Part shown: positions 1-5,696 of the stretch, in pieces | Position numbering within the stretch: the stretch's first letter is position 1 | Layout of the letters: each line of letters starts with the position of its first letter | Assembly (NCBI GenBank): GCA_020829485.1 | Contig: JAIVFU010000134.1 | Location: forward strand, 1 to 15,715 | Reading direction: 5' to 3' | DNA length: 15,715 bases | Source of the DNA: Nostoc sp. CHAB 5834 | GTDB taxonomy: Bacteria; Cyanobacteriota; Cyanobacteriia; Cyanobacteriales; Nostocaceae | Position numbers and translations under genes: made by a program | Notes under the pieces: model-generated | What the model was told of the DNA's origin: nothing | Seen by the model: the letters and a program-made list of their open reading frames with translations, nothing else | Databases searched by the model: none

Positions 1-212
1 CGATAGCCACCATATATATGCAATTCGCCTTGGCAATATTCTGAGAAGTTTTTGTACCCAGCGATTCTGTACATCTGCTCGTCATGCATGAGGCGAATCT
101 GTTCTACTGCTTGCAACTCAAATTGGTCTATGGCAGCGAAGGTATCTTTGATACTGCTGTTGAGATCATCGTAATGAAGTGCTGATTTGTTTTCTCTATC
201 TAGTGTCAGCAT
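1..212 (-). CDS. 5' end of a gene with a YxxFxEYC-type domain (partial)
   Basis: Leftward gene running off the window; 70 complete codons are visible with no stop. The ATG at 210-212 is preceded by an AGGAGAG Shine-Dalgarno (217-223) with good spacing, which fixes the start and rules out the longer overlapping frame to its right. The visible product is mostly helical and hydrophilic and contains EQMYRIAGYKNFSEYC followed by a basic/aromatic stretch. That matches the LYRSTHQTFEEYCRDRFGYS segment of the protein at 13200-14141. In cyanobacteria this segment occurs in several plasmid-, phage- or regulation-related proteins (from memory). The function cannot be named from this fragment. The upstream leader carries heptamer repeats that begin only about 10 bases behind the ribosome-binding site. 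Confidence 0.72.
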   Translation of the reverse strand, partial: MLTLDRENKSALHYDDLNSSIKDTFAAIDQFELQAVEQIRLMHDEQMYRIAGYKNFSEYCQGELHIYGGY

Positions 213-232
213 ATTTCTCTCCTGCCATGAAG

Positions 233-390
233 TTGGGTGCAGGGGGTAGGGTGTAGGGTGTAGGGGATACAACATTGAACGCGGCTTGAAACCCAGACCT
301 TTGCAATCGTCCTAAAAAACCGGGCAAGTGACAATCGGGTTGTAGAGGCTATCTCGAACCTGCAACCCCACACCCTACACCCTAAACCCC
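233..390. repeat. Heptamer repeats (TAGGGTG / CACCCTA) in inverted arrangement
   Basis: Positions 233-267 are five consecutive heptamers of the form TTGGGTG, CAGGGGG, TAGGGTG, TAGGGTG, TAGGGGA. Positions 371-384 hold two copies of the complement, CACCCTA, flanked by C-runs. The two blocks form an inverted repeat with a perfect 15-bp core (247-261 with 370-384) around about 108 bases. Such short tandem heptamers (STRR) are a known feature of heterocystous cyanobacterial intergenic DNA. The block lies in the leader of the leftward gene at the left edge. No convincing gene is seen in 213-656; an open frame there encodes only repeat-derived Gly/Cys/Trp-rich sequence. Confidence 0.75.
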
Positions 391-403
391 GCCCCGACGG
401 GGC
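391..403. repeat. GC-rich palindromic hairpin (REP-like)
   Basis: GCCCCGACGGGGC is a near-perfect palindrome: a 5-6 bp all-GC stem with a 1-3 base loop. It abuts the right arm of the heptamer inverted repeat. There is no T-run on either side, so it is not a standard terminator. It looks like a small dispersed palindromic element, but I cannot count its copies elsewhere. Confidence 0.45.
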
Positions 404-605
404 TTGGTCATTATCACTTGGAGAGGTGTTTGAAAAAAACTTTGATGTCACCTGAACCCCGACACCAAGATGTATTCGGCATAAGTCATTTTTCACGATA
501 TTTTTCCCTAATAACTTGGTTGACAAGCTTTGCTAGGGGGTTGCATCAGTTATCGAGGACTGTAAATTCCAACTGATAACTGTTATTCGCGCTGCTACTG
601 CTTTT

Positions 606-616
606 TGCTATAAAAT
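606..616 (+). promoter_or_regulatory. Candidate extended -10 promoter
   Basis: TGCTATAAAAT gives a TATAAA hexamer (609-614) with the TGN extension. No clear -35 hexamer lies 16-18 bases upstream, which is tolerated in extended -10 promoters. A start near 621 would give a leader of about 36 bases before the ATG at 657 and a transcript ending at the terminator at 851-895. Confidence 0.4.
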
Positions 617-656
617 TCGCAATTTTTCTTCATCAAACTTAACTTTACAAAAACTT

Positions 657-758
657 ATGAATTTCGACAGCCAAAATACACCACAAGGAATGGACTTTCC
701 AAGCGGTAGACCCTATAATGGATCTGGCAGCGCGGATTATACTCTCGGACAAATTTAG
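657..758 (+). CDS. Candidate small protein, 33 residues, unknown
   Basis: A 33-codon ORF from ATG to TAG. The product is polar and rich in Gly, Ser, Asn, Asp and Pro, with a C-terminal part reading GRPYNGSGSADYTLGQ. It has no membrane segment or signal peptide and only one Arg, so it is acidic. There is no clear Shine-Dalgarno; AAGGA sits just before the second ATG (codon 12), too close to be ideal. The case for a gene is the setting: an extended -10 upstream, a strong terminator about 90 bases downstream, and no other frame in the unit. The ORF is short enough to occur by chance, and the transcript could instead be a non-coding RNA. I do not recognise the family. Confidence 0.38.
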   Translation: MNFDSQNTPQGMDFPSGRPYNGSGSADYTLGQI

Positions 759-850
759 TAGTCGTCTCCGTCGCCAAACTTCAACGACAACTTTTTTTGT
801 TCCTTCGAGAGCAACCCTGCTCTAAGAAAAACGATGGATTTTACGAACAG

Positions 851-895
851 ACAAAGCGCCTACTCCTTAGTGGCGCTTTGTCCTTTAGATTTTTT
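851..895 (+). terminator. Rho-independent terminator
   Basis: ACAAAGCGCC (851-860) pairs perfectly with GGCGCTTTGT (872-881), a 10-bp stem with an 11-base loop. CCTTTAGATTTTTT follows. This is the strongest terminator in the window and closes the unit holding the 33-codon ORF. In the other direction there is no obvious T-run. Confidence 0.82.
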
Positions 896-1042
896 GACGC
901 TTCCACTTTCATATTTCCCTTTATTTCATTAGCTTGTTTATCCTAGCTCTCAAAGCTTTTACACTTTAAGTTTGATATAAATTGAACGACGCATCTGTTA
1001 CAGCCAAATTCAAAAACTGAAAAGTGATCTGATATCTTAAAC

Positions 1043-1132
1043 ATGGCTTACTTAGACTACTTAGAGTTGTTTTTGGCTTTAAGTGTTGTTTTTAATCCTC
1101 CGGTAATTATATTAGCTTTAGTAATCTCCTAG
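1043..1132 (+). CDS. Possible small membrane peptide, 29 residues
   Basis: An ATG-to-TAG ORF of 29 codons. It encodes an acidic/aromatic N-terminus (MAYLDYLE) followed by one hydrophobic stretch long enough to span a membrane, rich in Leu, Val, Ile and Ala with a central NPP. One-helix peptides of this size occur in cyanobacteria as photosystem or cytochrome subunits and as toxin-like peptides; it matches no family I know. There is no Shine-Dalgarno, and chance is a real alternative. Otherwise 896-1340 is AT-rich and shows no gene. Confidence 0.22.
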   Translation: MAYLDYLELFLALSVVFNPPVIILALVIS

Positions 1133-1255
1133 AACTTTTCCTAAGATTAGTACGTACTTGAATTAGAATAGCAGTATCACGATACAATAACAACTCCAAT
1201 TGTTAAGATTTGTGAAGAATAAAATATGTAAGTAGGAGATAGTAGACTATGTAAG

Positions 1256-1295
1256 CTTTTTAGAGGAGCATCTGCTAAAAAGTATGTACTTTTTT
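1256..1295 (+). promoter_or_regulatory. Hairpin plus T-run ahead of the STAND gene (possible attenuator)
   Basis: CTTTTTAG (1256-1263) pairs with CTAAAAAG (1275-1282). Seven T residues follow at 1289-1295. An AGGAG motif (1264-1268) sits in the loop. The stem is short and AT-rich, and the T-run is displaced by six bases, so it would be a weak terminator. Its position about 45 bases before the GTG start suggests a possible leader control element. Confidence 0.25.
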
Positions 1296-1340
1296 TGGTG
1301 AAATTAAGATAAAACAGGACTCAAAGGAGCTTAATAGAAG

Positions 1341-2753
1341 GTGAATGCTAAAGAAGCTATCGAAGCCATAGATGACTTAGTGTTTGCGAAACAAGGGAGG
1401 TGGCTAGAGGAGCCAGAAAAAATTGTGCTTAGATCAGCTTGGCTTGATCTGGATTATAAGGACATAGCAGAGAACAGTCTCTATGATATTAATCTTTTGC
1501 AGAGGCGTGTAGCACCTAAGCTGTGGGTACTATTAACAGGAATATTAGGGAATGGAGAAAAAATCACTAAGAAACGACTGCGGGGCATTGTAGAAAAACG
1601 GATATTACTAGCTGACAATGAACCAGCTAAATGGAATGAAGCTACTGCTGGTCTGCCTACACTCGTAGGAAATCTGCCTGACGTATCCAATTTTTATGGT
1701 CGAACTTCTGAACTGGCGACGTTGAAAGAATTGATAGCTCAAGAGCGTTGTGTAGCAATTGTAGGAGCGGCTGGTATCGGGAAAAGTGCTTTAGTTGCTA
1801 AATTAGTTCAAGCTTTGCGTATGGGGTCGTATGAATTTAATAGTTTCATTTGGAAGTCAGTTTCATATAGACCGTTGCTTACAGATTTAGTTGCTGACCT
1901 GCTTAGAATTTTTGCTTATTCAGAAAACCAGGAGTTAGATTTACCAGAATCCATCCAAGCTAGGATATCAAAGTTATTTGATTACCTGCGCTCACATCGT
2001 TGTTTAGTGATTCTTGATTCAGCGGAGTCCTTATTACAGGGAGATAGAAATACTAACTCAAATGCTTATGGTAAGGAGTATGCAGAGTATGGGACGTTTT
2101 TTAATAGGGTTGTAGAGGAACAGCATGAAAGTTGTTTTTTACTGACTACTCGTGAACCATTTATTGATTTCAATCGTCTGCAAAAAAAAGGACGACCAGC
2201 TAGGACAGTAAAACTTGAAGGGTTGGGAAAGGAAGGCTTAGAAATTTTTCGTTTGCACGGGTTAACTAATGAGGATAAATGGGGAGATTTAGTTCAAACT
2301 TATCGGGGAAATCCTTTATCTTTAAAAATGCTAGCTGAAAAGATTCAAAATTTTTTTGGTGGTAGTGTGAAGGATTTTTTAAAATTTAAAACTGTGTTGA
2401 TGACAGATGTATTCCAAGAGAGCTTGGATGAATTATTTGAAGACAAAGGCCGTCTAACTATTTTAGAGAAACAGATCATGTTTCATTTAGCCGAAGAACT
2501 ACATCAAGATTCTGTAAATTCCATTGTATTGAGCGAATTGCTTAAAGAAATTAAAGAGAGGCAACAGGGTGAGGTAACAACCTCAGAAATACTTGAAGCC
2601 ATCGAGTCTTTGTATGCACGTTCTCTGATTGAGCAAGGAAAGAATGATAATAAAGAAGTACTACTGAGATTAGAACCTCAAGTTATAAAGTATATTTGCA
2701 CCTATAGTTTAAAATCAGTTCAAAATGTAGTTTATGATTTTAAATCGGCTTAA
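1341..2753 (+). CDS. vMAP-type HTH / NB-ARC STAND ATPase without C-terminal repeats
   Basis: A 470-residue ATP-driven signalling switch. Residues 1-90 match the helix-turn-helix domain found at the N-terminus of many cyanobacterial NB-ARC and vWA-MoxR-associated (vMAP) proteins (SAWLDLDYKDIAENSLYD core). Residues 118-340 are the NB-ARC P-loop ATPase: Walker A GAAGIGKS (142-149), Walker B LVILD (222-226), sensor segment LLTTREP (267-273) and GNPLSLK (323-329). Residues 370-465 resemble the winged-helix part. Family members usually continue into WD40 or TPR sensor repeats; this one ends where those would begin, with no coding sequence in frame beyond the stop. Start: GTG with AAGGAG 12 bases upstream, a rather long spacing. 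The kinase gene follows after 21 bases, so the two are probably one operon. Target and trigger are unknown. Confidence 0.88.
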   Translation: MNAKEAIEAIDDLVFAKQGRWLEEPEKIVLRSAWLDLDYKDIAENSLYDINLLQRRVAPKLWVLLTGILGNGEKITKKRLRGIVEKRILLADNEPAKWNEATAGLPTLVGNLPDVSNFYGRTSELATLKELIAQERCVAIVGAAGIGKSALVAKLVQALRMGSYEFNSFIWKSVSYRPLLTDLVADLLRIFAYSENQELDLPESIQARISKLFDYLRSHRCLVILDSAESLLQGDRNTNSNAYGKEYAEYGTFFNRVVEEQHESCFLLTTREPFIDFNRLQKKGRPARTVKLEGLGKEGLEIFRLHGLTNEDKWGDLVQTYRGNPLSLKMLAEKIQNFFGGSVKDFLKFKTVLMTDVFQESLDELFEDKGRLTILEKQIMFHLAEELHQDSVNSIVLSELLKEIKERQQGEVTTSEILEAIESLYARSLIEQGKNDNKEVLLRLEPQVIKYICTYSLKSVQNVVYDFKSA

Positions 2754-2774
2754 TTATTTTAATGACCTAAATGT

Positions 2775-4469
2775 GTGAGCTATTGTATTAGTCCTAAGTG
2801 TACACAGCGTAAAAATGATGACACAAGCGAAAGATGTCTTAATTGTGGTACAGAACTGCTGATTGCACATCGATTTCGTTTGCTTAAGCCATTACGTCCT
2901 TTGGACTACCGTTACAGTACAGAAATTTTTGAAGCAGTGGATGATAAAGGTACTCGAAAAGTAATGAAGGTGTTGCGATCGCAAAGGGCCAAGGAAATCA
3001 GCTTGTTGGAGCGAGAAACACTTACATTGCAATTATTTAATCATCCTGGAATTCCTAGAGTTGTAGACGATTTATTTACTGTTACACCCAATAATAGTTC
3101 TACTGAACTGCATTGTTTAGTAATGCAGAAATTTGAAGGACTTAATTTAGAGCAGTGGGTAAAAGCTAACGGGAAAATATCTCAAGTTTTAGCTCTGAAT
3201 TGGCTTATACAGATAGTAAAAATTCTTGATGAAGTACATCGTAGTGGTTTTTTCCATAGAGATATTAAACCTTCAAATATAATTGTTCAACCTGATGGTC
3301 AGCTAGGATTAATTGATTTTGGTGCAGTTCGAGAAGTAACCCGTAGCTATCTAGCAAAAGTTAGCGGTAGTGGAGGGAATGATATGGGGCTTGGTCAGCA
3401 TGAAATTACAGTACTTGTAACGGCTGGTTTCACCCCCCTGGAACAAATTAACGGTCAAGCAGTACCACAATCAGATTTTTATGCTTTAGGGCGAACGTTA
3501 GCATATTTAGTAACTGGAATTCATGTAACCAATTTACTAACAGATCCGCAAACAACAAGACTTATCTGGAGGAATAAAGCACGACATATTGAAAAACCCT
3601 TTGCAGATTTGTTAGATGATTTGATGGCTCCGGCGCCAGGGAAACGTCCACCATCTACACAAATACTTTTACAGCGTTTAGAAGACCTACCGTTTAAGTT
3701 AAAGTTTAATCAAATACTTACATCGAAGCGATTCATAATTAGTTTAGCTATTTTAACTGTACCAATTGCTATCACTTCGTATCAAGGGTTATCTTTAGCT
3801 ATTTCTAATTATTATTTTAATTTAGCTTCCCGCAATATAAATGAACCTAAGATTGCTAGAAAGTATTATGAGCAAGTAATTAGGTACAACCAAAAAGATG
3901 CTGCTGCATATAATAACTTAGCACTAGTTTGCCAAAGATTATTAGATATAAAGTGTGTAACAGAGAACTATGAAAAAGCCTTTAAGCTTAGACCTAACAG
4001 TTGGGAATCGCATTACGGGTTAGGAAATTTTTATGAAGATCAGCAAAAATACGATTTAGCAGAGAAAGAATATCAATTAGCTATCCAAAAGAGTGACTAT
4101 GCAGTGCTTGCTGTTGCTGCTTTGTCAAGATTGAAAAACAATAATAATCAACATGAGGCGGCAGTTATTTTAGCCTTGCAAGGGTTAAAAAAAACTAAAG
4201 ATCCTGAAATCGAAGCAGCTTTGTATAAGGATTTAGGCTGGGCAAGATTTAAGCAAAATAAGTTAATTGAAGCTAAAAAACATTTAGAAAAATCAATTCG
4301 ATTAGATGGAAGAACGGATGCTTTCTGCTTGCTGTCTCAAGTCGAAGAAGCTTTGGGAGACACTGACACAGCTAGAATCTATATAGAAGGCTGTATGTTA
4401 GCTAAATCTACTTTGCCAGAGGTTTTTAACTGGAGGCAAAAATTATTAGATCGCATACTTAAAAAGTAG
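2775..4469 (+). CDS. Membrane Ser/Thr protein kinase with zinc ribbon and TPR repeats
   Basis: 564 residues. An N-terminal zinc ribbon uses C4, C9, C21 and C24. The Hanks-type kinase domain spans about 35-305: catalytic Lys K65, helix-C Glu at 79 or 81, HRD 161-163 with K165 and N168, DFG 181-183, GFTPLEQ (218-224, the APE-like segment), D234 and R291. The usual glycine-rich loop is poor (YSTEIFEAVDD), so ATP-binding geometry may be unusual, but the catalytic residues are present. A hydrophobic segment at about 319-342 anchors it in the membrane, placing the kinase in the cytoplasm and the TPR region (about 345-555) on the other side. The GTG start has no Shine-Dalgarno and lies 21 bases after the STAND gene, suggesting re-initiation or a leaderless-like start. 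TPR kinases of this design are common in Nostoc. The substrate is unknown; partnership with the STAND ATPase is inferred from adjacency. Confidence 0.9.
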   Translation: MSYCISPKCTQRKNDDTSERCLNCGTELLIAHRFRLLKPLRPLDYRYSTEIFEAVDDKGTRKVMKVLRSQRAKEISLLERETLTLQLFNHPGIPRVVDDLFTVTPNNSSTELHCLVMQKFEGLNLEQWVKANGKISQVLALNWLIQIVKILDEVHRSGFFHRDIKPSNIIVQPDGQLGLIDFGAVREVTRSYLAKVSGSGGNDMGLGQHEITVLVTAGFTPLEQINGQAVPQSDFYALGRTLAYLVTGIHVTNLLTDPQTTRLIWRNKARHIEKPFADLLDDLMAPAPGKRPPSTQILLQRLEDLPFKLKFNQILTSKRFIISLAILTVPIAITSYQGLSLAISNYYFNLASRNINEPKIARKYYEQVIRYNQKDAAAYNNLALVCQRLLDIKCVTENYEKAFKLRPNSWESHYGLGNFYEDQQKYDLAEKEYQLAIQKSDYAVLAVAALSRLKNNNNQHEAAVILALQGLKKTKDPEIEAALYKDLGWARFKQNKLIEAKKHLEKSIRLDGRTDAFCLLSQVEEALGDTDTARIYIEGCMLAKSTLPEVFNWRQKLLDRILKK

Positions 4470-4579
4470 TATTTTCTAAATAAATTTATATTGATACAGA
4501 TTTTCTTCTAATTTTATGAGAAACTCAGCATATATAAACGTACTAAGTAGGCCGGTGTCAATATTTATCATCAGGTTTA

Positions 4580-4630
4580 GGCAGGAGGCAGAAGGCAGGA
4601 GGCAGAAGGCAGGAGGCAGGAGGGAAGAGG
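4580..4630. repeat. Tandem heptamer repeat, (GGCAGGA/GGCAGAA)n
   Basis: Six perfect heptamers run from 4580 to 4621, alternating GGCAGGA and GGCAGAA so that a 14-base unit is repeated, then one degenerate unit GGGAAGA. Purine-rich on the + strand. This is the classic STRR-type intergenic repeat of heterocystous cyanobacteria. It lies about 45 bases before the ATG of the FecR-like gene, where copy-number change could alter leader or promoter spacing. Confidence 0.85.
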
Positions 4631-4676
4631 GTTTTAGTTCACTTAACCTTTATTAACATAGTTTGGTTTTTTCCAG

Positions 4677-5582
4677 ATGTTCTACTTACTTATTTTTAGA
4701 CTAGTGAAAAAGAGTACAAAAATTTTAGTGGGGCTTTGTTTGATCTTTCTACTTATAAAAGATATACCAATACTGGCAAATGTGCCGTTAGTAAGAAATA
4801 AAAGGAATCAGGTTCGCTGCAAGCCAAGTGGAAGAGTAATGTCTCCAGGTGATAAGCGTTTTGAAGTAGGAAGCTTGATTTGTGATGGCGATAAATTAGA
4901 AGTTGTAGATGGTGGTAGTATTAAATTTTTATGTTTTAGCACAGGAATGGTTTTAGACTTATCTAGTGGATTTGTTTCTTCTAATGAATGTGCAAAACCT
5001 TATTCATCTGATTCTGTTTGCCGCATAGATAGCAGAAACTTCTGTCAAAGGACACGGAAGGGAGGGGAAGTAGTAAACGATGAGCCGACAATTATTTATC
5101 CTTATCATATCCCGACACTAAAACCGCGAACTGAAGTCGCTTGGGTTGCGGTTGCGGGTGCTACTTCTTATACAGTAAGGTTTGATTGTCCTGAGTTTGC
5201 TTGGGAAAGAGTTGTAAATCAAACTAGATTGGCTTATCCTTTGGAGGAAACAGCTTTGCTCTCTGGACAAACATGTAAAATTTCTATCTTCGCTTATAAA
5301 AATGACAATCTTATGGGTGCAGATCAGTCAGTAGTCTATTTGTTACCAGAGGATGAGGTGAAACGAATTTTAGATACGGTAGAGCAAATTAATCAATTAG
5401 AACTTTCCCCGGACGAAGCTGCTCTTGACATGGATACTGTCTTTATTTCAAGAAACCTTTTCGATGAAACATTTGAAAAACTAAATAATGTAATTGCATC
5501 AGGTACGAGAAATCCAACTATCTATAGAGTACTAGGCGATCGCTATTTTCAAGCTGGTGTATTAGATCAAGCGCAGCGTTAA
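4677..5582 (+). CDS. Exported FecR-like protein with TPR end, cut short by in-frame TAA
   Basis: 301 residues up to the stop. Residues 1-34 look like a signal peptide or anchor: KKSTK, then a Leu/Ile-rich core, then PILA. Residues about 48-105 resemble a FecR-type beta domain (GRVMSPGDKRFEVGSLICDG, then a Gly/Ser/Cys-rich part). Residues about 145-220 look Fn3-like (VAWVAVAGATSYTVRF). From about 270 a TPR begins (YRVLGDRYFQAGVLDQAQR), where a TAA at 5580-5582 interrupts it. The next 37 codons continue the TPR helix in the same frame, so the product is probably truncated. The gene converges on the CHAT gene; the full-length frame would overlap its 3' end by 28 bases. Such proteins often neighbour CHAT/haemagglutinin genes in cyanobacteria (from memory) and probably act in the periplasm. 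The ATG lacks a clear Shine-Dalgarno. Confidence 0.7.
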   Translation: MFYLLIFRLVKKSTKILVGLCLIFLLIKDIPILANVPLVRNKRNQVRCKPSGRVMSPGDKRFEVGSLICDGDKLEVVDGGSIKFLCFSTGMVLDLSSGFVSSNECAKPYSSDSVCRIDSRNFCQRTRKGGEVVNDEPTIIYPYHIPTLKPRTEVAWVAVAGATSYTVRFDCPEFAWERVVNQTRLAYPLEETALLSGQTCKISIFAYKNDNLMGADQSVVYLLPEDEVKRILDTVEQINQLELSPDEAALDMDTVFISRNLFDETFEKLNNVIASGTRNPTIYRVLGDRYFQAGVLDQAQR

Positions 5583-5696
5583 TATTTAAAAGCATCTGAG
5601 TTATTGAAAACTAATAACAACCCAACTGAGTTAAAGAATGTACAAGAGGGGTTAAAAGTAGTAGACTATTACAACCAGCTTCCTACTAGCAGATAA
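5583..5696 (+). pseudogene. Cut-off C-terminal TPR part of the FecR-like gene
   Basis: Directly after the TAA, the same frame runs 37 more codons to TAA at 5694-5696. It begins YLKASELLKTNNN, exactly what follows AQRQ in a TPR of this type. The simplest reading is that the stop replaced a CAA glutamine codon by one C-to-T change. Without suppression this segment is not translated. Confidence 0.6.

Noticed and set aside
206..526. 106-codon leftward ORF over the repeat region
   Set aside because: It overlaps a better gene start with a good Shine-Dalgarno, and its product is mainly translated heptamer repeat (Gly/Cys/Trp/Arg-rich).
4580..4630. CRISPR-like array
   Set aside because: The units are contiguous heptamers with no spacers, so this is an STRR-type tandem repeat.
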